This document shows, in pieces, positions 24,643 through 36,869 of a stretch of DNA of 64,000 nt. This stretch comes from Iris pallida. Lineage: Eukaryota > Streptophyta > Magnoliopsida > Asparagales > Iridaceae. The position numbers and the translations under genes are program-made. Positions within the stretch are counted from its first letter, which is position 1; each line of letters opens with the position of its first letter. The notes beneath the pieces were generated by a model, which worked only from the letters and a program-made list of their open reading frames with translations, searched no databases and was not told the origin of the DNA. The stretch lies in NCBI GenBank assembly GCA_029216955.1, contig JANAVB010015600.1, positions 40,437,156 to 40,501,155 on the forward strand. Direction: 5' to 3'.

Positions 24643-25789
24643 TAGAATCATGTAGATTGTATTATAATTTCAATTACCATATAAATTGAACTCTTTATAA
24701 CCTGTGTTGCTATAACTAGGACTCTGTGACTCCAGTTGGCCATCTTTTTATATCAGCTGTTCAGGATATCTGGCGAGTACATTCTCTGAACTTTTCATAC
24801 TTGCTAGGACCTATATTCATTCTCTAGATTACTTTACTTGATGCTGACACTTGTTATCACGGATTGGTACTATATAGATCTTTTTATGCGATGTTATCCC
24901 CTTAGCGGATACATCGGGTATTTCGTGTTCGTGTACTTTATCATGGGCATCGTGTACTCCTTGTGTTCGTGTTATTCGTGTACAAATCATATGAAATCAT
25001 GTACTCTCATATGCCCACATGATCATCGTGTACAACTATACTTCGTGTGCAATAACATAACTTGACTGGATCCTTGTGTATTGATTGGGGACGGGAGAGT
25101 AGAAGTGGTTATGTGATCAATCCAAATCGTGTGAACCTCTGTAGATTACTCGTGTGCAACATCGTGCCGTTTACATAACCGTCTTGTGCTCTGAATTACT
25201 AGTCACTTACAGTTCTTACTTATCATGTATATATTTCCAGTTTATAAATATCTCTCTTATTTTCGTGTACATCTTCTAACAGTTCATGTATCTTACTCTT
25301 CTGCATGTTTTACATTTCTGCCATGATATGAATTGCATGAGATGTATTGTGCTCGTTCTTGTCCTTACTGGCCCTGTTGAAAATATTACAGGTAACATAA
25401 AGATTCACAGCTAGCCTAGAGGACCAGTAGAGCTTGGAGTAGATTACTAGTTTATGGTTTAGTTTTCTCTGTTGGAACTTGTATTGTAATAAGTGGAGAT
25501 TTGAGTTGTATTATGTTTTGTTATTGTGTCGTTTAGACACTTAGACTTATTTCCCTTTCTGTTTGTACTTCCTTTAAGATTTTTATATCTTTGATATCGT
25601 GCTATTTCTTCCTTAGTTGTAATTGAGACTGTATTCTGTATTGTCACCTCCACTTGGAGTGTATATACTGTACAGGTACCTTATATTGTTAGATGTTGTG
25701 ACCTAGGATAGCGTTCTACCGCCGACACTGCGGCGTAGGCTGGACGTACCCACTTCTCGTGCCCTTACTATAGGATGCGGGTCATGACA

Positions 25790-26875
25790 CCAAGAAACCT
25801 CAAAGAGCTACACGGACTACAAGGAAGGCTAGCCTACATTAGACGATTCATTTTGAACCTCTCTCGAAGGTGTCAACCATTCACTCAGCTCATGAAGAAA
25901 GGTGTATCTTTCTTCTGGACTGAACAATGTCAACGCGCATTCGACGACATCAAGGCATATCTTACAAGCCCTCCAGTATCGGTAGCTCTAATAATGGGGA
26001 AGCCCTTCTTACTATATATCCGCGCTATGGACCACTCTCTTGGCGCCATATTAGCTCAGAAGAATGAAGGTGGCCATGAACAGGCAATCTACTACCTCAG
26101 CCGCACAATGGCGGGTGCCGAGCATAGATACACACCAGTGGAGAAAGAATGCCTTGTACTAGTATTTGCCATCCAGAAGACACGCCACTATGTGTCTGGG
26201 CAGACCATCCACATTATCTCTAAAGTCAACCCTCTCGGAATACTCATGACTAAACCGGGCTCTCTCAAATCCCGTTTAGCTACATGGGCAATGCTGTTGA
26301 CTCCATACGATATGCTCTTTGTTTCTCAGAAGGCAGTAAAAGGCCAAGTATTAGCTGATTTTCTAGCAGCTCATCCGGTGCCAGAATCGTCTAAACTCTA
26401 CGACGAAATTCCTGATGAAGTGGTGGAGTCTAACACTGTAACTGAAGAAATCCCCATTTGGCAAATATTTTTTGACGGTGCATCAAGAACAGGACCTAAA
26501 GGAAATATCGTGGCTGGAGTGGGTGTCGTGCTCGTGTCACCTGATCATCTGGTTATACACCGTGTATATTCTCTCGTGGAACCATGCACCAACAACGTGG
26601 CCGAATATAATGCTCTATTAATCGGCCTACAACTGGCGAAACAACTGGAAGTTGACTATCTAGAAGCATACGGCGATTCCAAGCTAATAGTTAGTCAGGT
26701 CCGAGGGGATTGTGAAGTTCGCCACGAAGATCTCATCCCCTACCACAGGGCAACAATCGAGTTGGCGTCTACTTTCGCTGGATTCTTCATCGAACACGTG
26801 CCCCGACTACAGAATATAGAAGCAGATGCTCTAGCCGGTCTCGCTGCTTCCTTGATCGTTCCTACCAATACGTAG
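25790..26875 (+). pseudogene. pol: Tat-type gypsy pol: RT end, RNase H and second RNase H
   Basis: Sequence resumes in mid-pol at CCAAGAAACCTC, directly after element A; an ATG at 25775 belongs to the LTR and is not a real start. Residues run through the end of reverse transcriptase (LQGRLAYIRRFI...CQPFTQLMKKG), the usual gypsy RNase H (LLYIRAMDHSLGAILAQ, YTPVEKECLVLVFA) and, after a linker, a second RNase H (WQIFFDGASRTGPKG, NNVAEYNALLIGLQLA, YGDSKLIVSQV, EADALAGLAASL) with its acidic residues. A second RNase H before integrase marks the Tat lineage of Ty3/gypsy. TAG at 26873-26875 interrupts the frame, which then continues. Confidence 0.88.
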
Positions 26876-27407
26876 CAGTCGATCACAGTGTCTGGTCGAA
26901 AACTATTATGTGCGAAAGATGCCTTACATATTCATCACAGTTATACAGCGGAAACAAATGTCGATGTCAAAGACTGGAGATTTCCCTTCATAGACTACGC
27001 CGTCTATGGAATCCTCTCCGAGGACCCGAAGGAAGCAGTATCCATCCAAAGGCGATCCATCAGATTTTATTACGACACAGCTACCAAGATGCTGTACCGA
27101 CGCTCTTACGACGGGCTACTGTTACGATGATTATCAGAAAAAGAAGCCAAACATGCACTCCGGGAGGATCACGATGGAGTTTGTGGTGCACATCAACCAG
27201 GCCCCAAATTACAAGATCGCCTCAAACGAATGGGTTATTACTGGCCCATAATGATAGCAGATGCTGTTGAATATGCAAATAAGTGTAGAGCTTGTCAGTT
27301 CCATGCTAATTTCATTCATCAACCTTCGGAGTTTCTACACCCGACGGCAGCATCTTGGCCGTTTGAAGCCTGGGGCATGGACGTCATTGGACCAATCAGC
27401 CCGCCAT
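26876..27407 (+). pseudogene. pol: Tat-type integrase, N-terminal part, interrupted by element B
   Basis: Continues the frame of the RNase H segment. A TGA at 27128-27130 is in frame. Then come the His/Cys zinc-binding domain (HDGVCGAHQ ... GYYWPIM ... CRACQFHAN) and the first catalytic Asp of the integrase core (WGMDVIGPISPP, Asp codon about 27380). The gene is split at 27407 by element B; GCCAT (27403-27407) is duplicated at 62780-62784, where the integrase continues. Confidence 0.9.
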
Positions 27408-27751
27408 TGTAACCCCATTTTCTCGAATTATTAAATTTTTGTATATTTTTCTGGGATTTTATAATTTAGACATATTTTATGGTTTTTTATGAGAATATTT
27501 AATTGATTTACCTATTTTTAATAATACAATTTTCTAAATGAATATTAATTAAGAGCAATTTGAATTTGGTTTCAAAATTTAGTTTCCTCCATTTATAACA
27601 ACCTTGTAACCAATTTCCTAACTAAATTTTGTATTCTTGTAATTTATGAAAAGGGGAGGGACATGTGATTAATTTCGTTGGGTGGAGGGGCTTATGTGGA
27701 AATATTCCATTTTTACTGGGTTTTCTGTAAATATCTATTCTTCCTAATTTC

Positions 27752-27759
27752 TATTTAAA
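27752..27759 (+). promoter_or_regulatory. Probable TATA box of element B LTR
   Basis: TATTTAAA followed after about 10 bases by a CT-rich tract. The 3' LTR has the same arrangement at 54129-54136. Confidence 0.55.
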
Positions 27760-29779
27760 CCTAAGGCTTTTCTCTCACTCTCACTCTCTTCATATGTTCT
27801 GTTCTGATTAAATCAGAGGAGCAGAGTCCCTCTTCCAAATCACCTCTCCCCAAATTACAACACTAACCCTAAATTTTGTCAGATCCGGCTATGACGAGGC
27901 CGGCGGCCCTTTCTCTGAGCGACGACTGAGCCACTTTGCCGACGAGTTCCATCCGGCTGTGCTCCGTTCATCTCGAGCAGTGGTGCAGACTCCTCCAGCA
28001 GCAAGTCTTCGTCCACGGCTAGGCGAGTTTCGGCGACGGCTCTTCTTCTCCTTCCGACGAACTCCTCCGCGTGCTCAAATTTCCTGACAAGTTTTTGGGT
28101 GAGCCTCTTGATCATTCTCCTTTCTTCCATTTTTAGTTCGAGTGTTTGTTCATGCTCGGCTTGGAATTCCAGCTCAATTCAATCCTTTCTCGGCGTTTTA
28201 CTATGCTTCGATGACACGAAAACTTGATCCTCGACGCTCGACGGCGGGTCCTCCCTGAGAAGCTCGAGTACGGCGTAGCGGTGATTTCCTGCGACGGTGA
28301 TCTGTAGGAGTGACGGATCAATCATAGTGAGTATTCCTTCATCGTTCTCTTATACTCTTGAGTTCATCGATCGATCGGATTGAAGGAGATTGGCTTAGTA
28401 CAATCGATTATTGATACGATTCGAATTAACTTTGATGTTGATGATCAATTCATGTGTCAGACATTTCTATTTCGAACTAATTTATTGATGATTTGAATCG
28501 GATCAATAATCATATCCTTCAATTTTCGAATGCCAGGTGTTTGTCGAATTGCCCCTGAGGAAGTATCGATTGATTTTGGACACGAAACGTCGACATCCGA
28601 CACGTTTAAACCGTGTCTGACTCAGTAGGACTGTGTCCGACCTTCTAGAGATCTTATCTTCATTCCAGATCGGGATCTCTATACTCAGGTATTGCTCTAC
28701 CCTCCTTGATATTCAGGAATGCAGCGTCTGCTTATAATTGATGGGGTGATTGGGCAGGGTTCGGTTGGAACGCAGGGGAATTGGTTCATTCGTGTCCAGG
28801 AATTTGTTTGTGGCTGGTCACGTGTGTGTTCGGTGTTGGGGTCGTGTGCAGGAGGGTGATTTGGGACTGGAGTTTAGGTGTGTCGTGTTCGAAGGAAATC
28901 GACTAGGGTTGAAGATTAGCAGGGGTAGGGACTTCTATTTTGAATTCAATCATGTTGTATAACTTCTATTTTGTTGTCCATTGGTTTGTATAAATTTATT
29001 TTGATTTTATCTTTTGGTTTGTATAAATTTTTCTGGATTGGATATCTGAATCGAGAGAATAGTTGTTAGAGTCATCGCAGGTTCAGTTCTTTCCTCTTCC
29101 TCGAGATTCCGTTGTAACCAGGTTACAATATGGGATACGTTGACTCTGTGTCTGATGCAGGCACCTGTATATTCCAGAGAGCCAGAGCTTGAGCCACAGA
29201 ATGTGTCAGTTGGGTGATGATGAGTTTATTGGACCGATTCTGTGTCTATGTTGGAATTGGTTATGTGTGTTCTTACAGACCATGTTTTGTTTTAAGGCTA
29301 ATGTATAGTAGCCGTTGGTTTCAAATTATGTTGGGGTTTATTGGCTGCAGATTATTTCAGTAGGATTATTTAGTCTTTGAGTTGGTTGTGGGTCAGAATT
29401 TATTTGACTAATGAGAAAGGAAATGATAAGAAAAGAAGGAAGAATTTAAGTAGAGAGGGAATGATCAGTTTTATTAGACTCTTAACATAAGAATTATATC
29501 TATCTTAGCAATAAATTGGAAAGACATGTTGCTATGATTTTGATAGTATTAAGTTGCTAATGGAAATATTTCTAAAAACAATGTATCTAAATAAAAACAT
29601 TTTCAACCTCTAGTTATAATTATCTTCTAAAACTATTTTCTTGCTTATCTACATTGACTAGTAGTTTATATTGTTAGTCTCTATCTAGCTGGTAATTATA
29701 TATATGTGCCTAGGTAGTAGTATTACTATAGTCAGTTTATGGTTAGCAATAGTTAGCTAAATGTTGTCAATGATTAAAT

Positions 29780-30240
29780 CACTACTAAAATCTGTCAAAT
29801 CAGCGACGCGTCAAGACGTCGCTAAATAGGGTAAATACGTCGCTAATTTCTATTAGCGACGAATTTAGCGACGTTTTCAAGTAGTCGCTATTAACCTAGT
29901 CGCTAAACAAGAAAACGTCGCAATACGTCGCTATTGCGACGTACTTTAGCGACGCGGACACGTCGCTAATTTAGCGACTGCCAGCGACATAAAACGTCAT
30001 CATTTACCGACGTATCCTAGTGACGTTGAGCGACTTGACATGCATCGATGCTGACCTGGCTTTAGAGCCAAATGGCGACGTTCTGTGACTTTTTAACGTC
30101 ACTATATTACCCACATATAGCGACGTTTTGCGACGTTCTATGTAGAGACGTTTAGTGACGATCAGCGACGGTACTCATTAAAGTTAGCGACGTTTATATC
30201 GTCGCTGGACGTCGCTGACAGTCGCTGAACGTCGCTAATA
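29780..30240. repeat. CACTA-2 left subterminal repeats
   Basis: Many AGCGACG and CGTCGCTA motifs in both orientations, from just inside CACTACTAAAAT to CGTCGCTAATATT. Confidence 0.9.
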
Positions 30241-30262
30241 TTAAAAAAAATAAAAAAAATTA

Positions 30263-30311
30263 TAGCATTTGCAGCATTTGCAGAATTTACAGCATTTGCA
30301 GAATTTACAGC
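30263..30311. repeat. Short tandem repeat AGCATTTGCAGAATTTAC
   Basis: Three partial units of AGCATTTGCAG / AATTTAC next to an A-rich run, in the presumed 3' UTR of the second gene. Confidence 0.8.
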
Positions 30312-30529
30312 ACCATTTGTTACAACAACGACGGTGTATCACGAACACAGTATCAAACAACACATATACACACAATCACGAACACGTTTGAAACACAATC
30401 TCATCAATCAACACAGATTTATGAAAATTTGTAACAATGTCAAACATAATGTGTCCACATAAGAATAATATATGTATAACCACATAAAAGATCCAACAAT
30501 GGGCCATCACACAACAATGTATATGCCAA

Positions 30530-32435
30530 CTACGACTGATCAGGAGGAACATCACTGCTCCTGGAAATAAGGTAAGCATACTGCTCTGGTGTAAGAACCA
30601 CCGACGACGATGAAGGAGGAGGCAATGCAACCGCTGGAGAAGGAGGCAGTGTAACCACTGGAGATGGGTGCGTCCGCGTCTCCTCTAGGACTCGGAGTCT
30701 GGCACTGCATTGCTCCATGCAAGTCGCTATCCTGGTAACGGTGTCGTAAATAGACTCCTGTGTCCCCTGTACTTGCTGCACGGTGCGCTCGAGCTCGTCA
30801 AAGCGTGCGGTGACCGACGAAGCGTCCTCTTGCGCCTGAGGCCCTTGCTGCTCAGCAATCCTCCTCAGTATATCGTCGCACAGCTCAGCAATCTGGCGGA
30901 CAATGGTCTCCTCGACTCGGGATGACTCGGCCTGTGACGGCTGTGAATGCGCACTGGAAGAGGGAGCCCTGGATGCCTGCGTCGCAACAAATGCGCCGTA
31001 GGACCCCGTACCGTAGTACGTACCCCTCTGAAGACCACCAATAGCGGTCTTCCAGAGCTCGTCCTCCGACTGAGGCGGAGAGGGTTGCGATGTACCAACC
31101 CCTCCCTCTTCCTGTGCACTAGCACTCGCACGCTCATCATGTAGCCTAACATACTCTTCCTAGAAATCATTGTGCATCTCTATACATCAGTACTTACCTA
31201 AATTAGCCTAATAAACGTCTAAAATATTTAATTATTATTAAGTATATAGTTATCTGTATATTCTTCAAGTTGTGTTAAAAATTAACGAAATCTAAATTAG
31301 TACTTACATAGCTCTGAGTAGCCCGGTCGTCGATGAGCTTCCCGTCCTTCCGATGGGTGGCCAGGAAGACGGTCACCATGTTTGCGTCCTCACCCCTCTT
31401 CACCTGCGTGTTTGTTATATTTTATTCTTTAGTAAAATAGAAAATTATATACTCCTACTATCAATAAAATCTAATATTTTACAATAAATTGCATACCAGA
31501 CGACGAAAATGCTCCGTCATAGGAATCGATCCACCACACCACTTTCCGGCCATCGCCCTAGCCGTCTTCGCCTTCTCCGACCGCTCTTTGTACTCGGGCT
31601 CCTCAAATCGATCCCTCATCGTGGTCCACTGGTCAGGTGTGATCCAACCAGCAATCTGCTTTCCGGAGCGGTGACGTTTTTTCTGATCGTCAATTGCATC
31701 ACGGATCAACTTGGCGACGACGACAGAAAACTGCCTCTCAATCTGCTCGGCCCGGTGTGGTGGATAAAAATAAGTCCTCTACAAGAATTACAAATTAAAA
31801 TAATAAGTTCTAAAAAATGCTTAAAATTATATTAATCATACTAAATTAACTATCTTTAGTTACCTTGAAGTGGGCAAACCAGAATGCCTTCCTCTCTTCC
31901 GAGGCATCCGAGTAGTTGATCCACGGACCCCCATAGTTGGACCTTAGAAAGGTGCCCAACGCTCTCTGTACCGACGAGGGACGATATCTGTATACAACGA
32001 TAACCGACGCATTAATGAATATATATAGATATACAGACATGTATAAAATATTGATTTAACTTACTTCGTAGGACCGTCGGCCCAAATCTCCATCCTCGTC
32101 TTGCCCTGAGGCGCGCATGGAGGGTCGCTCTGGTATGGATCCGCCCGGGCGAGACGGGCGGGAGTAGGGACTACCTCCTCCACCTGCTCCCCACCTGCCA
32201 TGCTGCTGTCAGCGCTAGGAAGGCTAGGGGAAGTTGTATGATCAGCAAGCCTGGAACTGCTCGTCGCAGGTACACTGCCACCTGGACCTGAGACCGTATG
32301 GTACAATGGAGTGCTCGGGTCAGACGATGGTCCAGAGCCATCCTCCTGTAACGAAGCTCTCTGCCCACCTAAGGACACGGATCGTCCTAGCCTATCTCCG
32401 CGTCGTCCTGAGGTGCCTCCGCGTCGTCCTGCCAT
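30530..32435 (-). CDS. CACTA-2 second gene (TNPA-like), apparently intact
   Basis: Read on the minus strand in five exons: 32435-32065, 31987-31864, 31778-31497, 31403-31308 and 31159-30530. All introns have GT...AG borders and the phases fit, giving 500 aa with no internal stop; exon sizes parallel the CACTA-1 gene (exon 2 is 124 bases in both). Residues include MAGRRGGTSGRRGDRLGR at the start, the plant transposase domain (VQRALGTFLRSNYGGPW, YYPPHRAEQIE-like start of exon 3, YKERSEKAKTARAMAG, VFLATHRKDGK) and a Gln/Ser-rich, partly coiled-coil C-terminus. Predicted role is binding to the subterminal motifs. The start is the ATG following a TTATCAG acceptor. Confidence 0.8.
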
Positions 32436-32641
32436 GCTGATAATAACATTGGAGTTCATAATTTAAGACTACAGAAATATGAATACATCGAAATCACAGT
32501 TTATGATTGAAAATATAAATAAATACAATGACAGTTTAGAAATATCTGCATACATTGGAATTCATAATTTAAGCTTTCAAAAATGATCATAGTTCATAAT
32601 TTAAGATTACAGAAGTATGAATACATCAAAATCACAGTTTC

Positions 32642-33376
32642 TCAATCATCATCTGAAAATTCATCTTCTTCGTTTGCCTCCTCCTCCTCCTCATCCTCTT
32701 CCTCTTCCTCCTCATCGTCACTAGCATCTCCTTCGTCTTCCCCTTCGGATACTTGTACCTCTTCTACACAAGTAGATATTGAATGGGGAACTTCTGCAGA
32801 GTCGATATCAACTGTATTAGGTACAAGAGGCAGCTCGTCCTCCTGATAAGCCACTTCGTCGACGTCGTAGGAATTTCTGGCTTTAGTCTTACATACTGCC
32901 CACCAGTCGTACCTCGTTGTTCCCCATCTAGGATATGTTGTAAAATATACGAGTTGAGCTTGACTTGCTAGGATAAATGGTTCGTATCCTTGGTATCGAC
33001 GACGGTAGTTAATATCCACAAGACCATGCTTGTCAATTTTCCATCCTTGATCTTGTATGGGATCGAACCAATCAACTTTGAACAACACGATCTTGGCAGG
33101 CTCTATGCCATAGTTGTACGTCAATTCCACGATCTCCCGTAAGATGCCATAGAAATCATTGTCTGGAGTGACATCTTTGTAGTTTGTAGATTTGATACAC
33201 AAGCAACTATTTTTTGTGGAATCAAGATCCAGGAAGCTATCTCTGATGAGAGCATTTGTTGACTTGAACTTAAACCCATTCACGCAATAACTTGGCCATA
33301 CTTTGACGGCATAAATTGGTCCCTTGGCAAGAGTTCTAATAGATTCATTCTCAAGAATGACGTCCGGACGATCGAC
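32642..33376 (-). pseudogene. CACTA-2 transposase C-terminal exon (DUF4216 type)
   Basis: An open exon on the minus strand starting after a GTGTTTAG acceptor. It has VNGFKFKSTNALIRD, WFDPIQDQGWKIDKHGLVDINYRRRYQG and TRYDWWAVCKTKARNSYDV, parallel to the CACTA-1 exon at 15614-16489, and ends in an Asp/Glu tail. A preceding exon (about 33569-33470, SRPYIADEEVEEEMRLHFPSWL) is also present. The exon itself is undamaged but its gene has lost the catalytic core. Confidence 0.85.
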
Positions 33377-33600
33377 CTAAACACGAAAAGATACAAAATT
33401 AAGTTTATTATTAAGTTATTTCTTGTGCAGTTGTGAATGGAGGAAGATTCTAACTAGCTTCTTACGTACATATGCAGTCAACCAAGACGGGAAATGAAGT
33501 CTCATTTCTTCTTCAACTTCTTCATCTGCAATGTATGGTCTACTTGACCTCACCTCATCATTAAATTTGCTGAAAACCAATAAATATCGGGATATACTCG

Positions 33601-34110
33601 TTAAATTATAATAACGGAATCAACAAATAGATGACTTGAATGTTGAAGATTTTCACAACCAGGATATAAAGGAGTCCTTGCATTCTCCAGCAACTCCATG
33701 AACTTTGCAGCATTGGCATTCGGTGCCTCCTCAGCTGCATATTGATTGTTCGGATCGAAACTAGGCCCCGCAGCATCAAAAACCATGTTCGTCCACCCTT
33801 GGTCGTAATCAGCATGCTCGTGGACATCTATATAAGGCTCCACATAAGGCTCCGGCTCGGAGGCTAAAGACACAAGTTCTCCGTGTGCGGTCCACTGATA
33901 ATAATTTGGCATGAAACCCCTCGAATACAAATGATATGTCACATCCACTTCCGAATGATATTTCAAGTTGCGACATCTCATACATGGACACTTAATTTTT
34001 GTACGGTCCATGTACTGAGGGAACGCCTTGGCAAACTGCAGGAACTGTTGCACACCCTGTATAAATTCATCCCGCACACCGTACATGTCATCAGAATGAC
34101 GATTGTACAT
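33601..34110 (-). pseudogene. CACTA-2 transposase N-terminal domain, core deleted
   Basis: Minus-strand frame starting MYNRHSDDMYGVRDEF, with TKIKCPCMRCRNLKYHSE (the Cys motif of the transposase-associated domain), AGPSFDPNNQYAAEE and ARTPLYPGCENLQ. Homology to the family stops there, at about 33650, and within 100 bases the sequence is that of exons far downstream in a full transposase gene. About 2 kb of catalytic region is therefore missing by internal deletion, the normal route to defective Spm-like elements. Confidence 0.88.
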
Positions 34111-35414
34111 CTACAAACAGTTCCACAGATAGTAATTCATATCCATTTTAAGATAATTCTGCAAAGATTGACACAGATAATAATTTATCAGGATGACGAT
34201 TGTATATCCACAAACGGTTCTGCATAATTGCCAAGTGTGGGGACGAATGGCTCAGAACACAACCTAAAATGCATTCTAGCATATATTAGTTTGAATCATC
34301 TATGTTCTGTACATATTGTGTAGTATATGTTCTTATCGAATCTAGTATCTGAAGGATGTAACAGAATCAAGATGAACCCACATAATGTAATACTAAGACA
34401 TTATCTACTACTAAAAGATATAGTGATAGGTTGTCGTATCATCATTGCCGAGGGATGGGGGTCGGAGGACAGTCAACTTTATCTACGGCTACATAGTTTC
34501 TGCCTCGCCAGTCGAATGGCTGCAGGGACTATGTCCTGATCACGATGTCGTACCATAGATTAATGCAAATTCCTTATAGCAAATGTCATACATAGATTTC
34601 TGTCTCGTCGGTCGAATGGCAGATAATCTAATTAAGACTTTCAACTAAGCAGTCAAAGGGTACTGAACAGAAAGTCTAATTAAGACTTTCAACTAAGCAG
34701 CGTTGTAGGATTTAAAATATGGTATTCAGGATTAGTATCCATCCTTCGTGACATATTTGACTCTGCCAAAACCTGACCAACATATCCTACACTAATCATT
34801 CCATATTTTAGTAATGTCAGTGAGCTAAATCATACTCAACTGTCGAGAATACTTAGGAGAAAACTAATTCACAGGATTAGTATCCATCCTACGTGACATA
34901 GCTGAAATTTTATAGAGCTCGATAATAATTATTAGTCAATTTATTCATCATTTCAAAACCCTGAAAAACCCCAAAAAAACTCCCAGTATCAGTAAATAGG
35001 GCTCGAACCCTAAATTAGAATTCGAATCCAAGCAAAACATCAAATTGACAGTTGATATGCCCAAAAAACTCCCAGTATCAGTATATAGGTGTCACACTGT
35101 GAGTCTCGTGTCCCCGGCAGCGAGTCCACTGTGAGTCTTGTGTCCCCGACAGCGAGTCCACGCTCTCGTGGACACGAACTAGAAGCGAGAGAGAGAGCTA
35201 GAAGACGAGGAGAAAGTGGGAAGCGGGGGGGAAGAGTTACCTGAGTAGCTACCTGAGGAAGGAGGAGGAGAAGGAGGAGGGAGATCGCCGGAGGAGCACC
35301 GCGGAGGAGGAGGCCGGAGGAGGGAAATCGTCGGAGGAGCGTCGCAGAGGAGGAGGGCACGAAATATTTGGTGGGAAAATTTGTGAAAGATCGAAAAGCA
35401 AAACCCTTGCTATA
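34111..35414. other. CACTA-2 promoter-side non-coding region
   Basis: No gene. Short direct duplications: CTAATTAAGACTTTCAACTA near 34629 and 34677, GGATTAGTATCCATCC near 34730 and 34874, and CAGTCGAATGGC/CGGTCGAATGGC near 34508 and 34608. The part 35160-35390 is GA-rich and probably the transcribed leader. Confidence 0.65.
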
Positions 35415-35704
35415 TGAAACGATTAGCGACATTCTTTTTAGACGTCGCTAAACATCGCTGATATTTATGAAATGGCGACGCTACTTAAAGTGCGTCGCTA
35501 CACGTCGCTACATCAGCGACGTGTACCAACGAACTTGCGACGCCTATTCTCATTTAACAAATTGCAGCCGCTAGACGTCGCTATTAGTCGCTGTTAGCGA
35601 CAAACAGCGACGTCTTGTATAAACGTCGCTAAAACCCCAAAAAATAGCGACGTTTTACCTTGGAGTCGCTAAATACGTCGCTGATATGACTTATTTTGGT
35701 AGTG
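35415..35704. repeat. CACTA-2 right subterminal repeats and terminus
   Basis: Dense GCGACG / CGTCGCTA motifs in both orientations ending in ATTTTGGTAGTG. Confidence 0.9.
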
Positions 35705-36648
35705 AATCCTAACCAACTTATATCTAAAATAGGTGGACAGAGAGAATACAATCTCCCTACTCCCAATCTTCTAGAGCAAGGCAAGTACACCGACTCGAAC
35801 CCTTTACTCTGTATTTCTGTCTTAATTTATGTTCTCATATTGACACGTTGTACACATGATTGTTTATTGTTCATTATTCACCGTTCATTGTTCATAGTTC
35901 ATTGTTCTTTACTTGTACATTGGGGTGGGGAAATACTACAGATATGTGACCAATCCTATTTTAGCTAGGCATTGACTAATAGCTTAGGTCTCACATCGTG
36001 CACGTGGGACTCTAAGCCGTACCATTATTCATGTGCTCGTATTTATTGTTTACCCAGCCGGTCACATACTCTGATAGTTATTTTACTTGCATGTTACACT
36101 GATAGTCTAGTTCATTGTTCAGGATCTGCTACTATAGTTCATCGTTATTCATGTACTATAGTTTCATATTCCTGTCTGGTACCATAGTTCATATTGTGCT
36201 TCTTTTTCATGCATTTCAGTTTACATTGTTTAATGCTTCTTGTCGGGGTTGTACTTTGCTCTTTTCCTGACAGGATACGTTGCAGGTATCTTGAGGATAT
36301 GGTACCACCTTGGGTCAGAGCCCGGAGATGGTAGAGTTGTGTTTCAAGATGGACAGTACCCTATATTAGATCATTTTCTAGTTTATTAGAGTTGTATCAT
36401 GTATATTACATTGAGGATTTAGGATTGTATAATTTTATTCTGGTTACCGGATTTGTCTCCGGATGATGTTGTATTGACTTGATAGATTGTGGAGATCTTT
36501 TCTGGGAACGTGTATAGAAGCTGTGTTGCTTTATGTATCTTGTATCTTGGAGTTTTCCTTAGAATTATACAGCTTACTTCGTCGTGTCCATCGACGAAGG
36601 CTGGGCGTGTCCGACTCGTGTCCGATTATTCGAAAGCGGGTCGTGACA

Positions 36649-36869
36649 TATTTTTAGTGGTGGCCCATGCAGGTCTATCCTAATAGTTCCTAGGTATTAG
36701 TGTACTATTGGAGGACTTGATTTAGACTAAAGAAAACTTATTACAGCATAAGATCCGTGGGAAATGGTTATAGTTATTGAATATAGGGATTGTTTATACT
36801 CAATATATTCTAGGAGGTTGACTATTTTTCTAGGACTTAGCAATCAACGAGTTTTCTTTCTATTTCAGG
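36649..36869 (+). other. Leader of element B with candidate primer site
   Basis: TGGTGGCCCATGCAGGTC (36658-36675) repeats the sequence found in elements A and D. The leader ends with TTTTCTTTCTATTTCAG, a strong splice acceptor that lies one base before the gag ATG. Confidence 0.6.

Larger units (their letters stand above)
29780..35704 (-). mobile_element. CACTA-2, internally deleted En/Spm-type transposon, 5925 bp
   Basis: Ends CACTACTAAAAT (29780) and ATTTTGGTAGTG (35704), with AAT duplicated at 29777-29779 and 35705-35707. The other LTR of B has one uninterrupted TTTAAATCCTAACC at 61822-61835, an empty site that proves the borders. Genes read on the minus strand: a transposase reduced to its N-terminal domain and C-terminal exons, and a complete second gene. 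The catalytic core is missing, so it is non-autonomous. Subterminal motifs are GCGACG(T), not the GCGACGGA of CACTA-1. Confidence 0.95.
27408..36648 (+). repeat. 5' LTR of element B, split by CACTA-2
   Basis: TGTAACCCC...GGGTCGTGACA. LTR sequence is 27408-29779 and 35708-36648. The match to 53782-62779 resumes exactly at AATCCTAACC after CACTA-2. A TATA-like TATTTAAA (27752-27759) precedes a CTCTCACTCTCACTC tract, then a GC-rich leader (27880-28320) with no convincing ORF. Confidence 0.9.

Noticed and set aside
25775..25789. ATG at 25775 as the start of the RNase H protein
   Set aside because: These bases belong to the LTR of element A; the pol gene is truncated here by insertion.
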